Shown here in pieces: positions 1 to 7,105 of a stretch of 64,000 nt of DNA. The notes beneath the pieces were generated by a model, which was not told the origin of the DNA, made no database searches, and saw only the letters and a program-made list of their open reading frames with translations. The DNA is from Solirubrobacterales bacterium (lineage in GTDB: Bacteria > Actinomycetota > Thermoleophilia > Solirubrobacterales > 70-9): NCBI GenBank assembly GCA_009691195.1, contig SHVA01000007.1:1-64000 (forward strand), given 5' to 3'. The translations under genes and the position numbers were made by a program. Position 1 is the first letter of the stretch. Each line of letters starts with the position of its first letter.

Positions 1-77
1 AGGTGCCAGGCGGTTGAGAGCCCGTGGACGCCCGCGCCGATCACCAGGTGGCGCACTGACCCGGGAACGGTCGTCAT
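1..77 (-). CDS. FAD-dependent oxidoreductase (DAO family), N-terminal fragment cut by the window edge
   Basis: Reading leftward from an ATG at 77, 25 codons are visible before the window ends. They contain VIGAGVHGLSTAWHL, the beta-alpha-beta dinucleotide-binding fingerprint (GxGxxG) that opens sarcosine oxidase beta-type, dimethylglycine and related DAO-family flavoproteins. The ATG lies 5 nt after the stop of the 147-residue gene, so it is probably the last visible gene of the same operon. In the N-methylglutamate pathway a sarcosine-oxidase-like dehydrogenase (Mgd) oxidises N-methylglutamate to glutamate and formaldehyde, so this fragment is a plausible Mgd subunit; that is inference from 25 residues and context. 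Glycine, sarcosine or dimethylglycine oxidase are alternatives. Confidence 0.7.
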   Translation of the reverse strand, partial: MTTVPGSVRHLVIGAGVHGLSTAWH

Positions 78-82
78 CGGCG

Positions 83-526
83 TCAGTGCTCCGGCGGTTC
101 CCAGCCCTCGAGCACCGGAGGCTTCCAGTCCGCGCCGACGACCGCCGAGCCCTCGACCCAGGGGCCGAGCTCGGGTTGGGGGAACTTGGCGTGTTTTGCC
201 TTGAGCCTGATCCCGTAGGAGTTGCCGCCCGTGAGGTGCGCCATCAGCACCTTGCGAGCGATCTCGTTCTCACGGCCCTCCGGGATCGGGAAGTAGATGC
301 GAAGGAACGAGTTCGAGTAGCGGTCGAAGACCGCGGGCGTGCCCTCCTCCTCGAGCAGCTCGACGTCCTCGAGCCAGTTCAGGTCCTTGCCCGGTGTCGC
401 CGTCTCGAGGTCGATGTCCTCGACCAGCGAGATGTCCTCCTGGTAGGGGAAGCGCTTCCCCGAGAGGTACTCGGCGTCGATCGAGACGACCTTCTCGGGC
501 TCGCGCACGTCGCCCGCGCCGCTCAC
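83..526 (-). CDS. Conserved-looking protein of unknown function, 147 aa
   Basis: I do not recognise this protein. It starts with GTG at 526, overlaps the stop of the FMN glutamate-synthase-like gene (GTGA), and has GGAGG about 10 nt upstream. The product is acidic and soluble, with no signal peptide or membrane segment. It has an N-terminal stretch rich in Asp/Glu, a tyrosine/phenylalanine-rich centre (YSNSFLRIYFPIP) and a proline/tryptophan-rich C-terminus (VLEGWEPP). Translational coupling and position between the FMN subunit and the FAD oxidoreductase suggest an accessory or small subunit of the same amine-handling system. No catalytic motif is visible, so the function is unassigned. Confidence 0.75.
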   Translation of the reverse strand: MSGAGDVREPEKVVSIDAEYLSGKRFPYQEDISLVEDIDLETATPGKDLNWLEDVELLEEEGTPAVFDRYSNSFLRIYFPIPEGRENEIARKVLMAHLTGGNSYGIRLKAKHAKFPQPELGPWVEGSAVVGADWKPPVLEGWEPPEH

Positions 527-1962
527 TGCGGATCCTCCGTCGCTGCGCCCGCGGGCTTGGGCAGGAAGTCAACGGGGTTCTCGAGGTACTGGTCGAGCAG
601 CGTCTTGATCTCCTCGAGCGCGCGCTCCTCGCTGACCCCGGGCGTGTAGTCGGTGCCAGCCAGAGGCACGCGCGCCATCGCCGAGGCCTCCACGGTCAGC
701 GCCGCCAGGTCCTCGGGCTCGAGGCTGTGGACGTTGGTCTTGCCGCAGGCGCGGGCCAGCATCTGGACCTCGAGGGTCAGCGTGTGGAGGAAGTTGAAGA
801 CGCGGTGGGAGGCTTCGTCGACGTCGAGCCGCTTGCGCAGCTCGGGGTCCTGGGTGGTGATCCCAACCGGGCAGCGCCCCGTGTGGCAATGGTAGCACTC
901 GCCCGCGGGCACGCCGATCGTGCCCTCGTAGTCGGTGACACCGGGGATCTCCTTGTTGCAATTGAGCGCCATCAGCGACGAGTGGCCGATCGCGATCGCG
1001 TCGGCGCCCAGCGCCAGGCACTTGGCGATGTCGCCGCCGTTGCGGATCCCGCCGGCCACGACGAGGTCCACCTCGTCGGCGAGCCCGACGTCCTCGAGCG
1101 CACGCCGCGCCTCAGGGATCGCGGCCATCAGCGGAATCCCCGTCTCCTCTGCGGCCACGTGGGGGCCGGCGCCAGTGCCGCCCTCGGCACCGTCGAGGTA
1201 GATGATGTCGGGGCCGCACTTGGCCGCCATCCGGACGTCGTCGTAGACGCGGGCGGCGCCGAGCTTGAGCTGGATCGGCACCTCGTAGTTGGTCGCCTCG
1301 CGGGTCTCCTGGACCTTCAGCGAGAGGTCGTCGGGGCCGAGCCAGTCGGGGTGACGCGCGGGGGAGCGCTGGTCGATCCCCGCCGGGAGCGAGCGCATCT
1401 CGGCGACCTGCTCGGTCACCTTCTGCCCCATCAGGTGGCCGCCCAGGCCGACCTTGCAGCCCTGCCCGATGAAGAACTCGATCGCGTCGGCCAGCATCAG
1501 GTGGTGCGGGTTGAAGCCGTAGCGGCTCTGGATCACCTGGTAGTACCACTTGGTCGAGAGGTCGCGCTCGGGCGGGATCATCCCGCCCTCTCCTGAACAG
1601 GTCGCGGTCCCGGCCATCGAGGCGCCCTTGGCCAGCGCCATCTTCGCCTCGAGCGAGAGGGCGCCGAAGCTCATCCCGGTGATGTAGACGGGGATGTCGA
1701 GCTCGATCGGGTTCTTGGCGAACCTCGCACCCAACACCGTTTTGGTCTCGCACTTCTCGCGGTAGCCCTCGATCACGAACCGCGTCAGCGTCCCCGGCAG
1801 GAAGATCAGCTCATCCCAGTGCGGGATCTTCTTGAACATCGAGAAGCCGCGCATCCGGTAGCGGCCGAGCTCGGCCTTCATGTGGATGTCGTTGATGACC
1901 TTCGGGGTGAAGATCGGGCTGCTGCCCAGGACCTCGTTGGAGTTGGGGGCTTCGTCGGCCAT
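523..1962 (-). CDS. mgsC: FMN-binding glutamate-synthase-like subunit (MgsC/GlxD type)
   Basis: 479 aa corresponding to the FMN/synthase domain of large-subunit glutamate synthase, here a stand-alone polypeptide. Visible signatures: SGEGGM near residue 123, GGTGAGP near 261, AGGIRNGG near 303 (FMN phosphate binding), and three closely spaced cysteines (C356, C359, C364) before PVGITTQ, matching the iron-sulfur region of GltB. ATG at 1962 follows AGAAGGAG. In the N-methylglutamate pathway MgsABC convert gamma-glutamylmethylamide plus 2-oxoglutarate to N-methylglutamate and glutamate. The split amidotransferase/GXGXG/FMN set next to a type III glutamine synthetase is the hallmark of that system. 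An alternative is an ordinary ammonia-dependent split glutamate synthase (GlxBCD of rhizobia). Confidence 0.85.
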   Translation of the reverse strand: MADEAPNSNEVLGSSPIFTPKVINDIHMKAELGRYRMRGFSMFKKIPHWDELIFLPGTLTRFVIEGYREKCETKTVLGARFAKNPIELDIPVYITGMSFGALSLEAKMALAKGASMAGTATCSGEGGMIPPERDLSTKWYYQVIQSRYGFNPHHLMLADAIEFFIGQGCKVGLGGHLMGQKVTEQVAEMRSLPAGIDQRSPARHPDWLGPDDLSLKVQETREATNYEVPIQLKLGAARVYDDVRMAAKCGPDIIYLDGAEGGTGAGPHVAAEETGIPLMAAIPEARRALEDVGLADEVDLVVAGGIRNGGDIAKCLALGADAIAIGHSSLMALNCNKEIPGVTDYEGTIGVPAGECYHCHTGRCPVGITTQDPELRKRLDVDEASHRVFNFLHTLTLEVQMLARACGKTNVHSLEPEDLAALTVEASAMARVPLAGTDYTPGVSEERALEEIKTLLDQYLENPVDFLPKPAGAATEDPQ

Positions 1963-1985
1963 CTCGGCTCCTTCTAGAACCTCAC

Positions 1986-2780
1986 CTAGAGGACCAGCTT
2001 GCGTTCGCTGGGCTCGAGGCTGTCGTAGTTGTAGAGCTTCTTCCCGCAGACGAACTTGCGCAGATCCGGCGGCTTGCCGAGCTCGTGGTTGGCGAACTTT
2101 CGCTCGATCAGCTCCGTGTCGGAGTCATCCCACTCGCCCTCGATGCAGTCGATGCCGAGCGCCGCGACCTCGCCCCCGACGTAGATCGTGCCGTCGTACA
2201 TCGAGTCACCGAGCCCGGGGCCGACGTCTCCGCAGATGATCTGGCGGCCGCGCTGCATCATGAAGCCGGTCATGGAGGCGGCGTTGCCGAGGGCGATGAT
2301 CGTGCCGCCCTTCTGGTCAATCCCCGTCCGCGCTCCGACATCCCCCTTGACGACGAGGTCGCCGCCGCGAAGGGCGGCACCGGCCAGCGAGCCGGCGTTG
2401 TGCTCGACGACCACGACCCCCGACATCATGTTCTCGGCGACCGACCAGCCGACGCGCCCGGTGATCACGATCTCGGGGCCGTCGATCAACCCGCAGCCGA
2501 AGTAGCCGAGGCTGCCCTCGAAGCGGATCCGGCAGCGGGCGAGGATCGCGGTGCCGAGGGAGTGGCGCGCGCTCGGGTTGAGCACGGTCACGTCCCTGAC
2601 GCCCTGCTCGTAGATCAGCCAGCGCAGCTCCGCGTTGATCTTGCGGGTGGTCATCTCGCGCGCGTCGAGCTCGGCTCGCTCGCCGTCGATCTTCGAGGTC
2701 TTGGGGATGGAGTCGTCGAGCTCGACCAGCCCGCGCTCGTCCATCCGTACCGTCGGCTCCTCGGCGTTCACCGGGTCCAT
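1986..2780 (-). CDS. mgsB: GXGXG-domain glutamate-synthase-like subunit (MgsB/GlxC type)
   Basis: 264 aa equivalent to the C-terminal GXGXG beta-helix domain of glutamate synthase. Regular turns with glycine pairs are visible, such as GDVGARTG and the GDVGPGLGDSMYDGTIYVGG stretch. This domain has no catalytic residues; in the large enzyme it supports the ammonia tunnel between the glutaminase and FMN sites. The start at 2780 overlaps the 3' end of the amidotransferase gene by 13 nt, and the stop lies 23 nt before the FMN subunit start, so the three subunits are one transcription unit. N-terminal residues 1-60 are charged and variable. Stand-alone GXGXG proteins occur in split glutamate-synthase or N-methylglutamate-synthase clusters. 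Confidence 0.85.
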   Translation of the reverse strand: MDPVNAEEPTVRMDERGLVELDDSIPKTSKIDGERAELDAREMTTRKINAELRWLIYEQGVRDVTVLNPSARHSLGTAILARCRIRFEGSLGYFGCGLIDGPEIVITGRVGWSVAENMMSGVVVVEHNAGSLAGAALRGGDLVVKGDVGARTGIDQKGGTIIALGNAASMTGFMMQRGRQIICGDVGPGLGDSMYDGTIYVGGEVAALGIDCIEGEWDDSDTELIERKFANHELGKPPDLRKFVCGKKLYNYDSLEPSERKLVL

Positions 2781-3697
2781 ACCCGCACCTCGCCCTCGTA
2801 GGGGTCGTTGGTCTCGATCTCACGATCGAGCACCTGGCGGATCGCGATCTCCTCGGAGGCCAGCGCCACCAGCTCATCGTCCTCGTAGAGCACCAGCGGC
2901 TTGGCGCCGAGCTCGTCCTTGGCGACCCCGAGCGCGTCCTCGGTGACGCAGATGTAGGTGAAGACCCCGTCGAGGTCCTCCAAGCTCTGGCGCATCGAGT
3001 CCTCCAGCGAGCGGCCCTCGCTCATCTGGTGGGCCAGGTAGACCGCGATGATCTCCGAGTCGCAATCGGACTGGAAGCGGTGCCCGGAGCGGGTCAGGCG
3101 CCGGCGCCAATCGTGGAAGTTGGTCAGCTGGCCGTTGTGGACGACGGCCACATCTGGGAACGGGTAGGCCCAATAGGGGTGGGCGTTGGCGATGTCCACG
3201 TCGGACTCGGTCGCCATCCGGGCGTGGCCGATCGCGTGGGTCCCCGTGTACTCGCCGAGCCCGTATTCATCCGAGACCGTGTCGGCATCGCCGAGGTCCT
3301 TGACTATCTCGAGCGAGCGGCCCAGGGACAGGACCTCGGTGTGGCGAACCCGCTCGACCGCGTCGGCGAGCAGCTTCAGGTCACCGTCGAAGCCGAACGT
3401 GATCGTCATCGTCCTGTGGGTCCCCTTGATCTCCTCGATCTCGGCCCCGGCGGCACGGATCCGCGCCTCGATCTGATCGCGCTGGCGCCCCACCCGCTGA
3501 GCGAGCTCGGCGTCCTCGTCCTTCGCCTCGCTTAGCTTCACGTGCATCACGTAGCCGTCGGTGCTGCCGCGATAGAGCGCGTAGCCGGTCGAGTCGGGGC
3601 CCCGGTGCTTCATCGCCTGGAGCATCGCCGTCATGTCGCGCCCCACCTGGCGCTCGCCCCCGCCGTTGCGATAGATGATCCCGGCTATCCCGCACAT
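2768..3697 (-). CDS. mgsA: Class II glutamine amidotransferase subunit (MgsA/GlxB type)
   Basis: 309 aa N-terminal-nucleophile amidotransferase. I chose the ATG at 3697 rather than the upstream in-frame codon at 3742 because it gives MCGIAGIIY, placing Cys at position 2 as the catalytic nucleophile after Met removal. It also has GGGAGG 7 nt upstream and starts 19 nt after the glutamine synthetase stop. Downstream motifs GHARMAT and VVHNGQL match the class II glutaminase pocket. A charged insertion (about residues 50-100) and a possible interaction helix distinguish it from GlmS and PurF. It should supply nitrogen (ammonia or methylamine) to the FMN subunit through the GXGXG protein. Confidence 0.85.
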   Translation of the reverse strand: MCGIAGIIYRNGGGERQVGRDMTAMLQAMKHRGPDSTGYALYRGSTDGYVMHVKLSEAKDEDAELAQRVGRQRDQIEARIRAAGAEIEEIKGTHRTMTITFGFDGDLKLLADAVERVRHTEVLSLGRSLEIVKDLGDADTVSDEYGLGEYTGTHAIGHARMATESDVDIANAHPYWAYPFPDVAVVHNGQLTNFHDWRRRLTRSGHRFQSDCDSEIIAVYLAHQMSEGRSLEDSMRQSLEDLDGVFTYICVTEDALGVAKDELGAKPLVLYEDDELVALASEEIAIRQVLDREIETNDPYEGEVRVWTR

Positions 3698-3716
3698 GGC
3701 ATGACCTCCCTGCGGA

Positions 3717-5156
3717 TCAGGGAAGAACCTCGAGGTACTCATCGCGCTCCCAGTCGGTGACTGCGGCGAGGTAGCGCTCCCACTCGTCGCGCTTGTAGTG
3801 CTGGAAGACCCTGTAGAGGCGCCCGGGCATGGCCTCGCGCACCAGCTCGTCGGCCTCGAGCGCCTCGAGCGCGGCGCCCAGGCTCTCCGGAACGCGCTCC
3901 AGCTCGACGCCCTCGGCCAGCAGGTCGTAGGTGTTGCCCTCCTGCGGGGGCCCGGGATCGACCTCGCGCCTGAGCCCGTCGAGCCCGGCCTTGAGCAGGG
4001 CGGCGATCGTAAGGTAGGGGTTGCAGGACGAGTCGACCCCGCGGTACTCGAAGCGCCCTCCGGAGGCGACGCGAACGGTGCAGGTCCGGTTCTGCCAGCC
4101 CCAGTTCTTGTAGATCGGCGCCCAGAAGCCGACGTCCCACATCCGGCAGTAGGAGTTGACGGACGGGTTGCCGACGCACATCAGCGCCCCGAAGTGGTCG
4201 AGCAGGCCGCCGAGGAAGTGGCGGCCCTGGTCGGAGAGCTGGGCGACCCCGTCCGGATCGTGGAAGACGTTGTTGCCCTTGTCGTCCATCAGCGTGAAGT
4301 GATGGTGATGGCCGTTGGCCGAGACGCCGGTGAAGGGCTTCGGCATGAACGATGCAAGCAGGCCGTGCTTGCGCGCCACCGCGGCGCATATCTGCCGATA
4401 GGTGGTGATGTTGTCGGCGGTCGTCACAGGGCGGTCGAAGCGGAAGTTGAGCTCGAGCTGACCGGGGGCGTCCTCGTGGTCGCCGTAGCTCATGTCGAGG
4501 CCCAGGCGCTGGCCGTAGTCGACGACGTCGAGCAGCACCGGACGGAGCTCCTCGAACATGTGGATGTGGTAGCAGTAGGGCTTGGTGACGCCCTCGGCGT
4601 TGCCCTCCTCGTCGCGACGCATCCACATCATCTCGGGCTCAATCCCGACCACGAAGTTGAGCCCCAGCTCCTGCTCGAACTCCGCGACGATGCGCTTCAG
4701 GTTCTGGCGCGGGTCGGCGTCCAGAAGCTCTCCGGTCTCGGTGTCGTAGCAGTCGCAGAAAACACGAGCGACGCTCTCGTCCCACGGGAGGACCTCGAAG
4801 GTGTCGAGGTCGGCGATCGCGGCGAGCTCGGACTCCTCGGGCCCGAAGCCGATGTATTTGCCCTCGCGGTCGGTGAAGAGGTTGGCCGTGGCGCCGTAGA
4901 CGAGCTGGTAGCCCTTCTCGGCGACCTGCGGGAAGAACGAGGCGACGACGCCCTTGCCCATCACGCGGCCGGTGATCGAGACCTGCTGGAAGAAGACGTA
5001 CTTGATCCCCTCGTCCTCGATCCGCGTGGTCAGCTCCTGGATCTTCTCGGCGCGGCCCTTCTGGCTTCGCGCCTCCTCCAGGGTGGCCGGGGGCATCACG
5101 GTCTTGGGGGTCTTGAGGACCGTCTCGACGGTCCCCCCCATCTCCTTTGCGGCCAC
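3717..5156 (-). CDS. gmaS: Type III glutamine synthetase / gamma-glutamylmethylamide synthetase
   Basis: 479 aa ATP-dependent glutamate-amine ligase of the GlnT (glutamine synthetase type III) branch, to which GmaS enzymes belong. Metal and substrate motifs are intact: IEPEM (E173/E175), GQLE (E235), NGHHHH at 281-286, NPSVNSY at 330-336 and EYRGVD at 370-375. GTG at 5156 is preceded by AAAGGAG; a later ATG (MGG) is possible. As first gene after a structured leader and followed by the three synthase subunits, it would make glutamine or gamma-glutamylmethylamide for them. Sequence inspection cannot separate ammonia from methylamine as preferred substrate. The full mgs-like set and downstream FAD oxidoreductase favour methylamine; the upstream ammonium transporter fits either, because Amt proteins also carry methylammonium. 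Confidence 0.8.
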   Translation of the reverse strand: MAAKEMGGTVETVLKTPKTVMPPATLEEARSQKGRAEKIQELTTRIEDEGIKYVFFQQVSITGRVMGKGVVASFFPQVAEKGYQLVYGATANLFTDREGKYIGFGPEESELAAIADLDTFEVLPWDESVARVFCDCYDTETGELLDADPRQNLKRIVAEFEQELGLNFVVGIEPEMMWMRRDEEGNAEGVTKPYCYHIHMFEELRPVLLDVVDYGQRLGLDMSYGDHEDAPGQLELNFRFDRPVTTADNITTYRQICAAVARKHGLLASFMPKPFTGVSANGHHHHFTLMDDKGNNVFHDPDGVAQLSDQGRHFLGGLLDHFGALMCVGNPSVNSYCRMWDVGFWAPIYKNWGWQNRTCTVRVASGGRFEYRGVDSSCNPYLTIAALLKAGLDGLRREVDPGPPQEGNTYDLLAEGVELERVPESLGAALEALEADELVREAMPGRLYRVFQHYKRDEWERYLAAVTDWERDEYLEVLP

Positions 5157-5207
5157 CGTCCGGCTCCTTTCCGCCCGGCCCCTCCGGGCATTCCGCTCTC
5201 ACACCTA

Positions 5208-5295
5208 CCGGCGAAGCCGGCTCGGAAGGAGCCGTTGTTGCTCCTTCAGGCGGTTTCGCCGCGAACTATATGCGAATAAACAAAAAGGTACAAAA
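5208..5295 (-). promoter_or_regulatory. Structured 5' leader and AT-rich promoter segment of the glutamine synthetase operon
   Basis: The 175-bp gap before the synthetase start carries, in transcript order, an AT-rich block (5263-5295, unusual in this GC-rich DNA) and three consecutive hairpins. These are a GCGG/CCGC stem (5250-5262), a perfect 8-bp GAAGGAGC/GCTCCTTC stem with 7-nt loop (5225-5247), and a perfect CCGGC/GCCGG stem with GAA/TTC loop (5208-5220). The middle element reads CGCCTGAAGGAGCAAC, which recalls the conserved CCGAAGGAGCAA of glycine riboswitches, but the closing GAGAG/CTCTC pairing is not evident. A regulatory RNA leader is inferred; its ligand is unknown. Confidence 0.45.
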
Positions 5296-5331
5296 CCCGG
5301 CTCCGGCGCTCCGGAGGAAGTCGAGGGGGCG

Positions 5332-6042
5332 CTAGCCGGCGGCTATGTCCAGCCAGTTGGCGAACAGCCTGCGAGCCGCGGGGTGGAGCTCTGCCGCGCG
5401 AGCGTCGATCTGCGCCAGGAATCGAGCGCCCTCCTCGTCGCCGAGCGACCTCGTGAGGGAGGCCTGGTAGGCGGGGACCTCAGCCCACTGCCGGGCCATC
5501 TCGGGAGTCACCTCGAGGTGGAACTGGACCCCGAAGGCGCGATCGCCGCTCTGGAAGGCCTGGTTGGGGGCGAGCGGCGAGCCGCCGAGGCGGACCGAGC
5601 CCTCGGGAAGATCGAAGCTGTCGCCGTGCCACTGCAGGCAGACGAGGGGCTCCTCGATGCCGGCGAACAAGCGACTGCCCCGACCCTCGGCGGTGAGCTC
5701 GACGGGGAGCAGCCCCACCTCGGCGCTCTCCAGCGAGAACACCCGCGCGCCCAGCGCCGCAGCGAGCAGCTGCACGCCCAGGCAAACGCCCAGGAAGGGG
5801 CGGCCCGCCTCCACAGCATCCCGGACGAGCCGCCGCTCGTCACCGAGCCAGGGATGCTCGGAGTCGTCGCCGGCGCCCATCGGGCCGCCCATCGCCAGCA
5901 CTCCGTCGAACTCGCGCCAGTCGGGAAGCGGGTCGCCCTCGTCGAGCTCGACCGCCACCACCTTCACGCCGCGCTCGTCCATCACCTCGGAGAAGACGCC
6001 CGGATGCTCGCAGGCGATGTGCTGGAGGACGAGGACCTTCAC
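5332..6042 (-). CDS. Class I glutamine amidotransferase-like protein
   Basis: 236 aa single-domain class I (triad) amidotransferase related to the glutaminase domain of GMP synthase. The nucleophile elbow GVCLGVQLLA (Cys near residue 87) and the His-x-Glu pair in FGVQFHLEV are present, so the domain should hydrolyse a glutamine or gamma-glutamyl amide. No synthetase domain is attached. GTG start at 6042 overlaps the stop of the preceding gene (GTGA), showing translational coupling. Being between the ammonium transporter genes and the glutamine synthetase operon, it may act on gamma-glutamyl amides of this pathway; that is inference. Stand-alone proteins of this family are common and mostly uncharacterised. 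Confidence 0.8.
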   Translation of the reverse strand: MKVLVLQHIACEHPGVFSEVMDERGVKVVAVELDEGDPLPDWREFDGVLAMGGPMGAGDDSEHPWLGDERRLVRDAVEAGRPFLGVCLGVQLLAAALGARVFSLESAEVGLLPVELTAEGRGSRLFAGIEEPLVCLQWHGDSFDLPEGSVRLGGSPLAPNQAFQSGDRAFGVQFHLEVTPEMARQWAEVPAYQASLTRSLGDEEGARFLAQIDARAAELHPAARRLFANWLDIAAG

Positions 6043-6515
6043 GGAGCCTGGTCGCCTACCTCCCGCAGCCTCTGCCGGACGGCGGCGTCCACGTCGCGCC
6101 GCGCCGCCTCGGCCACAGCCTTGGCGGTTTCCTTGGCGCTCTGCTCCTTGTTCGAGGTCACCTCGCCGGTCTTGGCGTCGATCTCGACCACTGCCAACGC
6201 CGCGAACAGGTCAGGGCGGTCGCCCTGGAAGCCGATCGGCCTCGAGAGCGAGACGAACCAGAAGGCCTTGCGGTTGATCCCCTGGCGCAGCAGCCGCACC
6301 TGGGTGTAGGTGGGCGTGAAGTCAACCTGTTCGTTGGCGCTGGCGACCGCCTCCTCCTGGGTCACCTGGACCTCGAGATCCTGGCAGCCCTTGGCGACCA
6401 CGAACGCAACCACGAGGATCGCGGCTAGCCCGACCACGCGCGGCCAGGTCGGCCGGCGCTCCTCCCTCGACTTCGGCTCCAGCGAGAAGCCGGAATCGCC
6501 CCAGGAGGGCGTCAC
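6039..6515 (-). CDS. Membrane-anchored protein with PepSY-like extracytoplasmic domain, unknown function
   Basis: 158 aa. A charged N-terminus (to about residue 25) is followed by one hydrophobic segment (about 26-42, VVGLAAILVVAFVVAKG) and an extracytoplasmic domain. The domain ends with the ALAVVEIDAKTGEV strand pair, typical of PepSY-like folds, then an alanine/arginine-rich amphipathic helix. GTG at 6515 lacks a clear Shine-Dalgarno sequence. The stop overlaps the next gene's GTG. It lies in the run of minus-strand genes behind the ammonium transporter. I cannot assign a role; PepSY-like domains often modulate other envelope proteins. Confidence 0.6.
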   Translation of the reverse strand: MTPSWGDSGFSLEPKSREERRPTWPRVVGLAAILVVAFVVAKGCQDLEVQVTQEEAVASANEQVDFTPTYTQVRLLRQGINRKAFWFVSLSRPIGFQGDRPDLFAALAVVEIDAKTGEVTSNKEQSAKETAKAVAEAARRDVDAAVRQRLREVGDQAP

Positions 6516-6537
6516 AAAGCTATCTCGTCCACGCAGC

Positions 6538-6693
6538 TCAGACGGTGGGGCGGTACTCGTTACCGATGTCGGTACCGAGCACGACGTAGAGCACGATGAT
6601 CGTGCAGATGATCGAGAAGATGATCATCCCCCGCTCAAACGACTTGACGTGCGTCTGCTTCTCGGGGAACTCGATCTGCTTGCCAGATGCCAT
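6538..6693 (-). CDS. Small single-pass membrane protein, 51 aa
   Basis: A short gene reading from ATG 6693 to TGA at 6538, preceded by AGAGGAGACGAG. The product has a charged N-terminus (MASGKQIEFPEKQTHVKSFE), one transmembrane segment of about 17 residues (GMIIFSIICTIIVLYVVLG) and a short outside tail. It lies 15 nt after the stop of the 122-residue membrane protein and 22 nt before the PepSY-like gene, so it is part of the ammonium-transporter transcript. Small size, good ribosome site and tight spacing support a real gene. Function unknown; a regulatory or assembly microprotein for the transporter is conceivable. Confidence 0.6.
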   Translation of the reverse strand: MASGKQIEFPEKQTHVKSFERGMIIFSIICTIIVLYVVLGTDIGNEYRPTV

Positions 6694-6708
6694 CAGGTCT
6701 CGTCTCCT

Positions 6709-7077
6709 CTACTTGCCGTGGTTCCGGACATAGCTTGCCGTGGTTCCGGACATAGGCGCCTTGCCGTGGTTCCGGACATAGGCAACCAGCCTCTTGTTCT
6801 CGTAGACCATCCAACCGATCAGCACGAACACCATGACCGCGATCCCGATCCAGGTCAGTGCCATGTAGGCACCGTTGGCCCCAACGCCCTCCTCGCCGTA
6901 TGTCGATCCGGGCCCGAAGGTCATGAACCCGGCACACGGCTGCGTTTCGCTGAGGTAGTTGTCGCCGACCACGAAGTCAGCGGAGTCCTCGGCGTTCGCT
7001 GTCACGCTCGCCTCGTCGGTGCCGTCGACCTGCTGGTGGATCACACAATCCGGTGCACTGTCGATTATCGCCGGCAT
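6709..7077 (-). CDS. Single-pass membrane protein of unknown function with duplicated C-terminus, 122 aa
   Basis: ATG at 7077 follows GGGAGG. The first 70 residues are acidic and contain two cysteines (DCVIH, QPCAGF), suggesting an extracytoplasmic domain. One transmembrane helix (about residues 71-92) is followed by a basic cytoplasmic tail. The tail ends in YVRNHGK, which recurs at the very C-terminus because of a 22-nt repeated DNA unit (separate entry). The gene starts 28 nt after the ammonium transporter stop. No known family was recognised. It may be an accessory subunit of the transporter; this is inferred only from operon position. Confidence 0.65.
   Translation of the reverse strand: MPAIIDSAPDCVIHQQVDGTDEASVTANAEDSADFVVGDNYLSETQPCAGFMTFGPGSTYGEEGVGANGAYMALTWIGIAVMVFVLIGWMVYENKRLVAYVRNHGKAPMSGTTASYVRNHGK
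6712..6781. repeat. Three copies of a 22-nt direct repeat at the 3' end of a coding region
   Basis: An identical 22-nt unit (beginning CTTGCCGTGG on the plus strand) occurs at 6712-6733, 6734-6755 and 6760-6781, the last two separated by GCGC. Neither 22 nor 26 is a multiple of three, but the total of 48 nt restores frame. The membrane protein therefore gains 16 residues: one copy is read out of frame and the last again ends YVRNHGK followed by the stop. It looks like a recent slippage or unequal recombination event that left the reading frame open. Confidence 0.9.
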
Positions 7078-7105
7078 GCTGCCTCCCTTCGTCTCGTGGT
7101 CGTGG

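Noticed and set aside
3698-3742. Longer N-terminus for the class II amidotransferase
   Set aside because: It would bury the nucleophilic Cys; the ATG giving MCGIAG has a proper ribosome site.
5225-5262. Glycine riboswitch in the glutamine synthetase leader
   Set aside because: The core CGCCTGAAGGAGCAAC is suggestive, but it has an extra T and the GAGAG/CTCTC closing helix is absent; kept only as an unassigned leader.
3798-5279. Long plus-strand open frame (493 codons) opposite the glutamine synthetase gene
   Set aside because: Composition is Val/Asp/Leu/Arg-rich antisense shadow of a high-GC gene, with no family motif and no ribosome site.
6712-6781. CRISPR-like array
   Set aside because: Only three 22-nt copies with 0- and 4-nt spacing inside a coding sequence; no spacers and no cas genes.
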